A stretch of DNA of 64,000 nt, taken from positions 186,001 through 250,000 of the forward strand of contig NZ_CP065800.1 in assembly GCF_023206215.1 (NCBI RefSeq), read 5' to 3'. The stretch is from Butyrivibrio fibrisolvens (GTDB taxonomy: Bacteria > Bacillota > Clostridia > Lachnospirales > Lachnospiraceae). Numbering within the stretch: the stretch's first letter is position 1; each line of letters opens with the position of its first letter. Shown piece by piece: positions 43,600 to 52,819 of this stretch. A program made the translations under genes and the position numbers. Below the pieces are notes generated by a model. That model searched no databases. It worked only from the letters and a program-made list of their open reading frames with translations, and was not told where the DNA came from.

Positions 43600-45923
43600 A
43601 AAACTGGCTTAAAATATGTAAATTCACACTAAAACAAGCCATTAAAGGCAAAAAATTTATTGGCTCTACAGTCTTTGTAGGTATAGCATTTTTGATAATA
43701 GCTGTTGTTTCCAACATCCTTATATCAGGAGCTCTTGATGACAAGGATAAGGCAAGCGACCTAAAAGCTGTATATATAGTTAACGAGACAGATCTTTCTT
43801 TGGATATAGATAGTTTTGAACAGAAACATCAAAAAGACTATCCATATCTTACGATCAGTGAAGTATCCGGATTAAGCGCCGAAGAAGCTGCCAAGGATGT
43901 CACAGCACTCGGAGACAACGAAGATACTTCTATAGTACTTAACATAAAAGAAAGTGAAGAAAGCTGCGATCTAACCATTTATATCCCAAAAGAAAGCACA
44001 GTAGGAAGTGGCGATGCCAAGGACTTTGCCAGAGACTTTTCTGAAACAGTCAAGAATGCGAAGATAAGCAGCACAGATGTATCTGCAGATAAGATCAATA
44101 TGGCAGTAAGTGATCTAAATATAAATGAGATCACAATCAACGAGCCTTCAGAAGAAGAGGATTATTCTTTTATTTCTTATTTTGCTCCCATGCTCGTTAT
44201 GATGGTCTTATATTTCCTTGTGATATTCTATGGTCAGAGCATCGGTCAGATAGTAAGTATGGAGAAAACTTCCAAACTCATGGAATATATCCTGACACTT
44301 TCAAGTCCTTCTGCCATTATATTTGGTAAAGTTACTGCTATCTTCTGTGAAGCAGTGATCCAGACAGCCGTATGGATAGCATGCGCTGTCACAGGTCTTG
44401 TGGTAAGTAATGTTGTTATAACCGACATCATCGGAATTAGCCGCGTTGACATCATCTCTTTATTTATGGATATGTTACCGGAAAATGGTGTATCTGCAAA
44501 CTTCTATGTCCTTTTGGTATTAGCTGTTATAGCCCTGTTATGTGCGTTTTTATTCTACTGCTTTGTATCAGCCCTTTTTGCATCATTTGCTGCAACTGCA
44601 GAAGAGTTATCACAGACAACATCCATATCAGTTATGACTATGCTGGTAGGGTTCCTTGCTTCCTTGTATGTACCTCTTTTTACAGAGAATGACCCTATCG
44701 GAATGACTATCATCAGAATCATTCCTTTCACATCAGCTTTTGTCCTGCCTGGTGATATAGTATCTGCAAGGATAGGATTTATACCGTTTGTATTGTATCT
44801 GGCTCTCCTTCTTCTTTTTACAGTACTACTTGCAATCCTTACTGGAAGAGTTTATAAGAACAGGTTATTCAAAAAAGGTACAAAAGGAATCTTTGCAGAA
44901 ATCGCTGGTGCAATAACAGGCAAAGTCAAAAACAAAGAAGATGGTCTTAATGAAGTCCTGGAATCTCAGGATAGCAGATCTTCTAAAGCCTTAATGTATG
45001 GAAACCTTGATAATGCCAAAAAAGCCTATACAATCATAGGCTTTGCTATCCTTACATTCATGCTCGCAGCTAATGCGATCGGAGGCATAATAGGAGATGT
45101 CCTTGCCAAGATAATCTCTGCAAAAAGCCACTTGGAACTCACAGATATATATACTGATACAACATTTTTAGCACTAACTAATATCGTCAGCATATATGGT
45201 ATAGCCTGCCCTTTATGCGCGCTTGTTGCAAAGCTCTCCAATGGTTCTAAATATGTTGTAAAAGGCACTATCTCCAAGAATCAGTACATAAGAGCAATAT
45301 GCATCATGTTCCCTGTGACAGTGTTACTCGCCAACTTTAGTAATTATCTTGCTGCGCTTCTGTCAGGTGGTGAAGCTGAGAATTCCATGATCAATACACT
45401 TATATCAGGCGATAACATCCTGTCTATGATAATGGTATCCGTACTCGCACCTATATTTGAAGAGCTGATCTATAGAAAGCTAATAATAGACAGGACAAGG
45501 CGTTACGGCGAGCTTACAGCTATTACCTACTCCGCACTTGCATTTGGACTGTTCCACTGCAATATATACCAGTTCTTCTATGCATTTGCACTTGGCCTGA
45601 TATTTGGATATGTATATGTCAGAACAGGTAATATCCTTATGACAATTGTGATGCATATGATAGTAAACTCATCATCAGCGATAATGGCACCTTATATGCC
45701 GGTAGTATATACCTATTTCATATATGTGATGATAGGACTTGGAATCGTATCCATAATATATACCATCATCAAAAAAGATGTACATTTTGAAAAAGCGCCA
45801 AACGAAGTACCTCACAAAATGCTCTCCGGCGCAGCCTTCAAGAACTCCGGTTCCATCCTGTTTGCAATCGTCTGCATATACATCATGGCCTATTCACTGA
45901 TTGCATCAACTCTATTAGGCTAA
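43596..45923 (+). CDS. ABC-2 permease fused to a CPBP (CAAX-like) intramembrane protease
   Basis: This 775-residue protein repeats the NatB plan in residues about 1-430: one helix, an extracellular domain, then ABC2 helices. It continues into a CPBP/Abi domain (about 470-770). The family's catalytic motifs are present: E622-E623-L-I-Y-R627 (EExxxR), FGLFH654 (FxxxH) and H687 in VMHMIVNSSS. CPBP proteases process prenylated or bacteriocin-like peptides and serve in self-immunity. Joining the protease to the exporter permease suggests peptide processing coupled to export, or immunity. It is not a frameshift artefact; one frame spans both parts. Confidence 0.87.
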   Translation: MKNWLKICKFTLKQAIKGKKFIGSTVFVGIAFLIIAVVSNILISGALDDKDKASDLKAVYIVNETDLSLDIDSFEQKHQKDYPYLTISEVSGLSAEEAAKDVTALGDNEDTSIVLNIKESEESCDLTIYIPKESTVGSGDAKDFARDFSETVKNAKISSTDVSADKINMAVSDLNINEITINEPSEEEDYSFISYFAPMLVMMVLYFLVIFYGQSIGQIVSMEKTSKLMEYILTLSSPSAIIFGKVTAIFCEAVIQTAVWIACAVTGLVVSNVVITDIIGISRVDIISLFMDMLPENGVSANFYVLLVLAVIALLCAFLFYCFVSALFASFAATAEELSQTTSISVMTMLVGFLASLYVPLFTENDPIGMTIIRIIPFTSAFVLPGDIVSARIGFIPFVLYLALLLLFTVLLAILTGRVYKNRLFKKGTKGIFAEIAGAITGKVKNKEDGLNEVLESQDSRSSKALMYGNLDNAKKAYTIIGFAILTFMLAANAIGGIIGDVLAKIISAKSHLELTDIYTDTTFLALTNIVSIYGIACPLCALVAKLSNGSKYVVKGTISKNQYIRAICIMFPVTVLLANFSNYLAALLSGGEAENSMINTLISGDNILSMIMVSVLAPIFEELIYRKLIIDRTRRYGELTAITYSALAFGLFHCNIYQFFYAFALGLIFGYVYVRTGNILMTIVMHMIVNSSSAIMAPYMPVVYTYFIYVMIGLGIVSIIYTIIKKDVHFEKAPNEVPHKMLSGAAFKNSGSILFAIVCIYIMAYSLIASTLLG

Positions 45924-45937
45924 CATATAGATTCATG

Positions 45938-46003
45938 CTGCCCTCGTGGGAAGTGCGATATCCTTGAAGTTTTTTGGGGATATCGCACTTCCCGAGATGG
46001 TAG
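45938..46003. terminator. Convergent terminator hairpin
   Basis: GGGAAGTGCGATATCC pairs perfectly with GGATATCGCACTTCCC around a T-rich loop, with a partly paired outer CTGCC/GGTAG. No T-tract after the stem. Confidence 0.7.
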
Positions 46004-46035
46004 TTTAAACAGTGTCTTTTCAATAATCAATCTCT

Positions 46036-47049
46036 TTAGTAAATAGCACGAAGCTCATCTGCAACTGAATCAGGCATTTCGAAGTGCTGGTAGTCTTTGG
46101 CACTGGTCCAACTGCCTCCCCATTCAAATCCATGTTCTATAAAGAGTTTATAGCACAGGTCATCTTCATCTATCTTGTAGGGAAAGTCTGCTTCTCTGTC
46201 AAGATAAGGCTCACCTGCTGCCGGCTCGACTATTCTCGTTCCGTCTACTATCTTGGTATACGGATTGTATAAAGGGTTAATATCAACAGCTATTCCAAGG
46301 CCGTGCTTGGATATCTTGGTAGTATGAGATATAACTCTATAGTTAAAGCAGGATGAATTGTTGGCTGTCATAGAAGTCTCGTCATCAGCACCGTATTCAT
46401 CTATAAGTACCATGTGTTCTATAGGATAGTCGTTAAGATATAGCTCTTCAAATATCTCCAAAAGGTCCTGAGCTATGATCTTATGACATACCATCTCGCC
46501 TTCGCAGGTATCCCCTTCAAGATCCTTATGAAGTATATGGATATATCTAAGATCCTCTCTGGGAACATTACAGTCATCCTTATAAGACTTCCCCTTCATC
46601 CTGTTAAAAAGTTCATCAGTGATTTCTGATATATAGAAATCTTCACTGCTTATAGTACTATCCATATCTGCCTTTTCCTCTTTATTCTGGTTAGTATCTT
46701 CTATCTTATCATTATCAGAAGCGCCCTTAGTATCGTCATTATCTGTAGACACACCCGCAGAACTTGAATCATATACAGTATCTACGCTATTATCTTCAGA
46801 ACTATCAGTCCATGCCTCTGAGGAAGCCTTATTACCAGCTTCTTCATTAGACTCATTATTCGAATATTCGCTCTTTCCCGGCGTAGTACTTTCTATTTCA
46901 TCCTCTTTATAAGTCTTAGTGTCAACGCTTTCTGAAGTATTTCCATCATCTGTTAAAACGCTTTCACTGCCTTTGCCACATCCGGTCGCAAGAACTGATA
47001 TTACTATTATCATACTTATAATACTTTTAATACTTGTATTACTCTTCAT
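46036..47049 (-). CDS. Lipoprotein with M15 peptidase (L-Ala-D-Glu/D-Ala carboxypeptidase type)
   Basis: The 337-residue protein has a lipoprotein signal (IMIVISVLATGCGKGS, lipobox ATGC), then about 120 residues of acidic Ser/Asp/Asn/Glu low complexity, then an M15-type domain. The zinc and catalytic motifs are SKHGLGIAVDINPLYNP (HxxGxAxD) and WGGSWTSAKDYQHFEM (WxxxxDxxHxE/D). It probably trims peptidoglycan peptides at the cell surface, tethered by the flexible spacer. Confidence 0.87.
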   Translation of the reverse strand: MKSNTSIKSIISMIIVISVLATGCGKGSESVLTDDGNTSESVDTKTYKEDEIESTTPGKSEYSNNESNEEAGNKASSEAWTDSSEDNSVDTVYDSSSAGVSTDNDDTKGASDNDKIEDTNQNKEEKADMDSTISSEDFYISEITDELFNRMKGKSYKDDCNVPREDLRYIHILHKDLEGDTCEGEMVCHKIIAQDLLEIFEELYLNDYPIEHMVLIDEYGADDETSMTANNSSCFNYRVISHTTKISKHGLGIAVDINPLYNPYTKIVDGTRIVEPAAGEPYLDREADFPYKIDEDDLCYKLFIEHGFEWGGSWTSAKDYQHFEMPDSVADELRAIY

Positions 47050-47255
47050 AGTTTTAATCCTCCTCCCGCAGCCTCTTAGATAATAGCTCTACCTTTAGTA
47101 TACACCTCTATATTATGTATATCTGCTCCCTCTACTCTATCTTGTACACGCCCCATCATCTGTTCTATAATTAACTAAAACTTCTCGCCCTGCACGGATA
47201 CTGTCATGCAAGGGCGCCCCAAACAACCACCTATATAACCGAAGGAGACCCAAAA

Positions 47256-47708
47256 ATGTCTAATCGCAGAAGAAAGAAGAATACAGGAGCAAAACTTATT
47301 CAGTTCCTGCTTATACTGGTAATACTCGGCCTTGTCATATTCATATTTAAAATCGCAGTATGGGATTCCATGCTCAAGAAGAAAGCCGTCAACTACGCCG
47401 TATCCAACGTAATAGAACAGGTAGCCGCATCATCCGGCGTATCTGTAACATCCAAGGAAGTTGAAGAAGTCCTTAATTCAATGGACCCGGAAGATCAGGA
47501 AACTCTCAACACCATAATAGAAGAAAATGTCGACCAAGAAGCCGTATCAACCATAACCTCCTATGTATCAAACGGAGACATGGAAAGCGCTGCCGAGTAT
47601 GTTCAGGAGAACCTCTCTGAAGAAAATGTAGAAGACCTCCAACAACTTTATGACAAATATCTTGCAGACGAATACGGCGATATCGACATCCAGCAATACG
47701 CCAAGTAA
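47256..47708 (+). CDS. Small single-pass membrane protein, unknown
   Basis: The 150-residue protein has a basic N-terminus (MSNRRRKKNTGAK), one transmembrane helix (LIQFLLILVILGLVIFIFKIAVW) and an acidic, helical extracellular tail rich in Glu, Asp, Val and Asn. I do not recognise a family. AAGGAG precedes the ATG. Codon use and position do not suggest transfer. It lies next to the giant foldback. Confidence 0.7.
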   Translation: MSNRRRKKNTGAKLIQFLLILVILGLVIFIFKIAVWDSMLKKKAVNYAVSNVIEQVAASSGVSVTSKEVEEVLNSMDPEDQETLNTIIEENVDQEAVSTITSYVSNGDMESAAEYVQENLSEENVEDLQQLYDKYLADEYGDIDIQQYAK

Positions 47709-47778
47709 TATTACCATCTTTATGTTATTACATATATTAGAAAAGGTCATCTAGACGCCAATATAATATATCAAGCTC

Positions 47779-48070
47779 AAACATCCCACTTGAACGAGGC
47801 AGTATCGCAAAAGGATTTTCAGAGACGGGCAGTATATAGATTCTTGCCATGCTTTTAATCGTTTTATTAACTTCATGAGCATGATAGATGGAGTCTTTCA
47901 TTCTGTCTGGGGTCCAACTGTCTGAGCGAAGCGAGTTTTGGACCCCGGAATGAAAAGCGACATCTATCGTGCCATGAAGTTTAAAACGATTAACAGCATG
48001 GCAAGAATCTATATACTGCCCGTCTCTGAAAATTCTTTGGCGATACTGCCCCCATCCAAGTGGGATGTTT
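47779..48070. repeat. Giant 292-bp near-perfect inverted repeat (foldback)
   Basis: The left arm (47779-47917) is the reverse complement of the right arm (47938-48070). About 90% of positions pair and one uninterrupted run is 39 bp; the loop is about 20 bases with GCGAAGCG at its centre. It lies between convergent genes and codes for nothing convincing. Confidence 0.92.
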
Positions 48071-48094
48071 TAAATATATCTGTCAAATTTTTTT

Positions 48095-50788
48095 TCACAC
48101 GGTCAGCGGCAAACTGCCATAACCTTTCTTGATAAGGAGCTTCTCATAATCCGCAAGCGTCATAGGGCGATAGTAGCAATTGCCCTGGATGAATCTGCAA
48201 CCTATCTGTTTAAGGTTCTCTACCTGCTCACGTGTCTCTGCTCCTTCTGAGATGACCGGGATATCACTTTCTCTACCCACATCCAGCATCATCTTAACAG
48301 GATTAAAAGCCTTGCTTGCCATAGGCAGCATACTTAGATAGCTCTGGTTCATCTTGATGCCATCAAGAGTAGTTCCATACAGCATCCTGAAGCTGTCGAA
48401 CCCGCATCCGCTATCATCCATAAATACCCTTATACCAGCATTACGCATGACATCGACCTGTCTACTGATATTCTCAGGATCATCTGCATATGTCTGTTCT
48501 GAAAGTTCTATTATGAGGTACTTGGATTCGATAGAATATTCATTAAGGAGCTTTATTAAAGTCTCAGCCACTTTTATATAATGGAAATCCACATGGGATA
48601 TATTAATAGAGCATGGCAGAGGCGTTATACCCCTTTCTTTTGACTCTCTCATCCATTCAAACAGTCGTCTCCACATCTTGATATCAAGAGACAGGATATA
48701 TCCGCTTTCTTCTAAGATATCGATAAAGCTCTCTGCACGCAGCAGATTGATCCCTCTCTGCCACCTGATAAGAGCCTCGGCACCGACTATCTTACCTGTA
48801 TCAACTTCTACTGCAGGCTGCATATAGCATCTGAATTCATTCTGTATAAGGGCAAGCTGTATCTCCTGAACATGGAGCCTTTTACTCTCGGTCTCAGTCC
48901 TGAAGTCTTCTGTACTATACACATGTACATGCTCATTATAATTGTCTTTGACACTGGACAGAGCTATCAGAGCTCTATCATGCATAGTCGCAAAGGTCTC
49001 TTTTCTGTCAATAGTAGTATAGATTCCTACAGCCGGAGCAAAGCCGCCGTCCATATGATAATCTCTTAGATTCTTCCTGATATAATCTGCCAGATTCTCT
49101 GCATCTTTAAAATCAACCGCAAGACCTATAACACAGAAATTGTCTCCGCCAAGATACGCAGATAGTCCGTGCAGCATAAATGCAGCCTGAGATACAACAT
49201 CTGTAGCCAGTGTTATAAGCTGATCTCCGGCATTCCTTCCAAAAGTATCATTATAAAGCCTTAGGTGACCCAGATTAATAGCTATAGTGCAGACATTCTC
49301 GCCTTCTTTGCGTCCCGCAAGCCACTCCTCTGCCTGAGCAGTGAATTTCTTGTTAAGATAGAGCTGCTTCTGAGCCACGAAATCTTCAGAACTACTTGTA
49401 AGATTCTCTGATACCGGCTCTCTTTCACGCTGATCACTTATATCTCTAAGCGAGCTAATAAGGACTATCTTATTGTTATCTCGCCTTAGCATTGTGATCT
49501 GCTCTTCTACCCAGCACCAGAAACCGTCCACAGTACGTGCACGATACTTGATGATAGCCGCATCTTCTCTGTGCCTTTTTTCAAGATTAGTAATAAGAGA
49601 TGACACATTCCAAAAGTCCAGATACTTGAGCTTATCGCTTGGATGGATCTGATTATCCGCTATTGAATTAAGCTTGACTGAAAAAATACCTGTCTTCTCA
49701 CGTCCGCCTCTATCCTCATATTTATGTGGCACACAGTATATGACTCTGTAGCCATTTTCCTGAGGATAGACTTCCATAACTTCATCAGGCCTGCTGCTTG
49801 TCTCTTCGCCTTCTTCAAAAGTCTTATAAGACGACTTTTTGTCCTTGTACATAAGGTCATCAGCCTGAGATTTGAGCTCGTCAAAATTCCTCTGGTAGCT
49901 TTCTGCGTATACAGCGCCTATGGCAACCTGAACTTCTCTATTCTTGAAGCTTTCTCTAACTTGCAGCGTCTTTTCATCGAATTCTCTTTTATCAATGTCA
50001 GAGAGAATAACAAGGAACTCGTCACCACCTATTCTATACAGGCTATCAGGTGGGAACACCTCCCTTATAGCATCGCAGGCATTAATAAGGAGTCTGTCAC
50101 CTGCTTCGTGACCTTCTGTATCATTGATCTCCTTCATGCCATTAAGATCTGCAAACAGGATAGCAAGAGGCACACCCACTCTGAACTGCTCTATATCTCT
50201 TGTAAGAGCATTACGGTTAGCAGCACCTGTCAGCTTGTCCATAAAGCCTATATCCTTGAGCTGCTCGATTGTACCCTGACTGTGATACAGATTCCCTACC
50301 AGATAAAAAATGCCCTGGAAAATCGCAGAAATATTCTGTATATTTTCCAAGGTCGGATTTACAACAAGCCAAAAGCCCAGATCCTCGCCCATATGCGAGA
50401 GCTGACCCATAATAACAGCTTTGGATCCGTACTTCTCAAGCTTTAGATATAATTCATTATTAGTATCTTTGATACTGCTGACATCTTCTATTATGGTGAC
50501 TCTGCCGTCTTCAACGACGTCAAGCCACGGCATCATATCCAGCCAGGTCAGTTCTTGAAGCTGATCTCGTACAGAGCTTATTCCTTCTCCGCACCACTCA
50601 TCAGTGCATCTATATGTATCTTCAGGCGTTCTTAGAAGTACTATCACACGGTCGCACTTAAACATATCTCCGACGTATGACAGAAGCGCCGCAGATGAAC
50701 CATCCTCAAAATCTTTCCAGACAGATCTGTATTGAATTCCCTTTTTTAAGGCTTTGCCGGGCTTAAACTTAAAGTCAAAAAGCGCCAT
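48095..50788 (-). CDS. Multidomain cyclic-di-GMP protein: GGDEF - PAS - degenerate GGDEF - EAL
   Basis: This protein of about 897 residues starts at 50788 (GGAGG in front). The first part looks like a GAF-type sensor (YVGDMFKCDRVIVLLRTPEDT). GGDEF domain 1 has intact RIGGDEFLV and DLNGMKEINDT, so it may synthesise cyclic-di-GMP. A PAS-like segment follows (YRARTVDGFWCWVEEQ). GGDEF domain 2 is degenerate (YLGGDNFCVIG). The EAL domain has GAEALIRW, NISHVDFH, IIELSEQT, a DDSGCGFDS loop and a QGNCYYRP end. Catalytic competence of the EAL needs residue-level checking. It probably ties a cytoplasmic signal to second-messenger turnover. Confidence 0.9.
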   Translation of the reverse strand: MALFDFKFKPGKALKKGIQYRSVWKDFEDGSSAALLSYVGDMFKCDRVIVLLRTPEDTYRCTDEWCGEGISSVRDQLQELTWLDMMPWLDVVEDGRVTIIEDVSSIKDTNNELYLKLEKYGSKAVIMGQLSHMGEDLGFWLVVNPTLENIQNISAIFQGIFYLVGNLYHSQGTIEQLKDIGFMDKLTGAANRNALTRDIEQFRVGVPLAILFADLNGMKEINDTEGHEAGDRLLINACDAIREVFPPDSLYRIGGDEFLVILSDIDKREFDEKTLQVRESFKNREVQVAIGAVYAESYQRNFDELKSQADDLMYKDKKSSYKTFEEGEETSSRPDEVMEVYPQENGYRVIYCVPHKYEDRGGREKTGIFSVKLNSIADNQIHPSDKLKYLDFWNVSSLITNLEKRHREDAAIIKYRARTVDGFWCWVEEQITMLRRDNNKIVLISSLRDISDQREREPVSENLTSSSEDFVAQKQLYLNKKFTAQAEEWLAGRKEGENVCTIAINLGHLRLYNDTFGRNAGDQLITLATDVVSQAAFMLHGLSAYLGGDNFCVIGLAVDFKDAENLADYIRKNLRDYHMDGGFAPAVGIYTTIDRKETFATMHDRALIALSSVKDNYNEHVHVYSTEDFRTETESKRLHVQEIQLALIQNEFRCYMQPAVEVDTGKIVGAEALIRWQRGINLLRAESFIDILEESGYILSLDIKMWRRLFEWMRESKERGITPLPCSINISHVDFHYIKVAETLIKLLNEYSIESKYLIIELSEQTYADDPENISRQVDVMRNAGIRVFMDDSGCGFDSFRMLYGTTLDGIKMNQSYLSMLPMASKAFNPVKMMLDVGRESDIPVISEGAETREQVENLKQIGCRFIQGNCYYRPMTLADYEKLLIKKGYGSLPLTV

Positions 50789-50888
50789 ATACAGAAGATC
50801 CTCCAAAACACAAACAAAACAGGCTCTAGAATATTATCGGAAAAAAAAGAGGATTTCTTCACCCAAAAACTTATAAGCAAAAACACCA

Positions 50889-51590
50889 TTAGTACCTTGG
50901 ATCATTCTCGTTGGCATAATCGTTAAGATGGTCTATCTTCTCGGCCTGATCCTCAGGGCTTCCCACTCTTCCCTGCTCTACTGCATGGATTATGTAATGG
51001 ATATAATACTCGGCCATGTCATCACCAAGTTCAGCCGCTATATCAGGATATCTGTTCTTAAAATATACAGGGTCAAAGTTAACGCTTGCTCGTCTCCCCT
51101 CAGCCATTCCACACAGAAGGAAGTGCTGGAAAAGAGCCTCTTCGTTAAGTCCAAATACTGCCTGAAGATCAGGATTAGCATTGTAATAATATACATAATC
51201 AAATACATCGCTCATATCTTCAGGTGTAGGAACAAGTCCTGCTGCCCTGTGATATACGTAGCTGTTGATCCATCCAGCCTTATAGAGCCTTTCAAGGACT
51301 GTAACAGGCACCGTATATCCATGATCATACATATCCAGAACTTCGCCCATAGTCATAACACGATAACGGAAACACAGTTCCAGCTGTTCATATATCCCGT
51401 TATCATCTGTATAAGGATTGGTAAGTGCAGGTTTTATAAGTGTTTCAAATACATATGTCTTGGTAAAATCACTATCATACGCAGGTCCTGCGCTTGCAGT
51501 GATAGGACTAAATAGAACTGATGCAGCGATAAAACCTGTAAGTACAAATGCACAAGTCTTTGACACCATCTTTACAGACAATCTTTTCAT
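50889..51590 (-). CDS. Secreted protein with two NPDxxxxF/HFxxxGxxEGR repeats
   Basis: This protein of about 233 residues starts at the ATG at 51590 (AGAGG upstream) and has a signal peptide (VSKTCAFVLTGFIAASVLFSPITASA). The N-terminal half (LELCFRYRVMTMGEVLDMY, VLERLYKAGW) resembles DUF4214-like segments. The C-terminal half has two copies of a cell-surface repeat: YYYNANPDLQAVF...LFQHFLLCGMAEGR and YFKNRYPDIAAEL...YYIHYIIHAVEQGR. It follows the MacB-like permease gene by 26 bases on the same strand, so it may be a substrate of that exporter. Confidence 0.78.
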   Translation of the reverse strand: MKRLSVKMVSKTCAFVLTGFIAASVLFSPITASAGPAYDSDFTKTYVFETLIKPALTNPYTDDNGIYEQLELCFRYRVMTMGEVLDMYDHGYTVPVTVLERLYKAGWINSYVYHRAAGLVPTPEDMSDVFDYVYYYNANPDLQAVFGLNEEALFQHFLLCGMAEGRRASVNFDPVYFKNRYPDIAAELGDDMAEYYIHYIIHAVEQGRVGSPEDQAEKIDHLNDYANENDPRY

Positions 51591-51616
51591 GATTTTCAAC
51601 CTCTTTTCCTAATCTA

Positions 51617-52819
51617 TTATTCCGATCTAAGTGCATCGATAGGATTGAGCTCGCTGGCACGTCTTGCAGGCATCCATCCAAAGATGATGCCAACAGCTGC
51701 AGAGAATCCTACGCCAAGAGCCACAGCTCCCCAGGATATCTTGAAAGCAACATCCATAAGATTCGATCCTACATATGCTATGATAAGTCCCAGGATTATT
51801 CCTATAAATCCGCCCATAAGTGAAAGTATTATGGACTCCATCAGGAACTGAACCTGTATCCTTGACGGCTGGGCGCCAAGAGCTTTACGAAGGCCTATCT
51901 CTCTGGTTCTTTCTGATACTGAAGTCAGCATCATGTTCATAATACCTATTCCGCCTACAAGAAGCGCTATAGATGCTATGCCTCCAAGCATAGATGTCAG
52001 CATGGACTGAACAGATCCCATAACATTAACAAGGGCTTCCAGATTGATCACAGAAAAGGCATTGTCAGCTTCATTATAGATACGATCAAGTTCCTGTCTG
52101 AGCGATGTCTCAACATCACTTGTCGAAGTTCCGTCTTTTACATATACATTAAAGTTTGTGATATTACTTGCAAACGTCATCCTCATGACATTCCTGTAAG
52201 GAACTATGACATTGCCATCCGAGTTACTGGTATCTGAATATGCAGCAGATAGATTAGTACTTTCTCCTTGTATACCGATAATAAGATAATCGTATCCGCC
52301 GATATGTACAGTCTGTCCTATAACATCACCGCTTTTTAGGACTTTACTTATAAAAGTCCTGTCAACAATGCATACCTGCGTATAGCCATCTGCTTCAAAT
52401 TCTCTGAAGGATCTCCCTTCTTCGATGATATCATTATGGGCAAAAAAGCTAACGTCCACCCCATCCATGGTTACATTATCATATATCTCGCCCTCGCTTA
52501 CAGCACTTACAGTAGCTGATACAGACGGTGCTATCCCGTCTACACCCTCGATATTTCTAAGTCCCTCTACATCTTTTTCTGTAAGGCCGTTCTTTAGGGC
52601 TGTTCCTGGAGTCATAACCGTTATCGTGCCTGCACCAAGTTCTGAGAACTGTCCCATAACATAATCAGACGCAGTCTGTACTATCGTGATAAGTCCTATT
52701 ACAGATGCTACACCTATCATGATTCCAAGCATTGTAAGAAAAGAACGCATCTTATTGCTCTTGATATTCTGAACAGACATCTTGATGCTTTCTTTGATCA
52801 TTCCTATAAACTTACGCAT
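51617..52819 (-). CDS. MacB-like ABC transporter permease (FtsX family)
   Basis: The protein of about 400 residues has one N-terminal helix (MRSFLTMLGIMIGVASVIGLI), an extracellular MacB periplasmic-core domain (SDYVMGQFSELGAGTITVMTPG) and three C-terminal helices of the FtsX domain (MNMMLTSVSERTREIGLRKALGA). The start at 52819 follows AAGGAG by 9 bases and overlaps the ATPase stop by 8 bases. With the next two genes it forms a MacAB-type exporter. Confidence 0.9.
   Translation of the reverse strand: MRKFIGMIKESIKMSVQNIKSNKMRSFLTMLGIMIGVASVIGLITIVQTASDYVMGQFSELGAGTITVMTPGTALKNGLTEKDVEGLRNIEGVDGIAPSVSATVSAVSEGEIYDNVTMDGVDVSFFAHNDIIEEGRSFREFEADGYTQVCIVDRTFISKVLKSGDVIGQTVHIGGYDYLIIGIQGESTNLSAAYSDTSNSDGNVIVPYRNVMRMTFASNITNFNVYVKDGTSTSDVETSLRQELDRIYNEADNAFSVINLEALVNVMGSVQSMLTSMLGGIASIALLVGGIGIMNMMLTSVSERTREIGLRKALGAQPSRIQVQFLMESIILSLMGGFIGIILGLIIAYVGSNLMDVAFKISWGAVALGVGFSAAVGIIFGWMPARRASELNPIDALRSE

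Noticed and set aside
47938..48132. 64-residue ORF on the plus strand
   Set aside because: It lies on the right arm of the giant foldback, and no ribosome site is seen.
49724..50446. 240-residue plus-strand ORF opposite the GGDEF/EAL gene
   Set aside because: Antisense shadow; Leu/Ile/Cys-rich composition typical of reversed codons.
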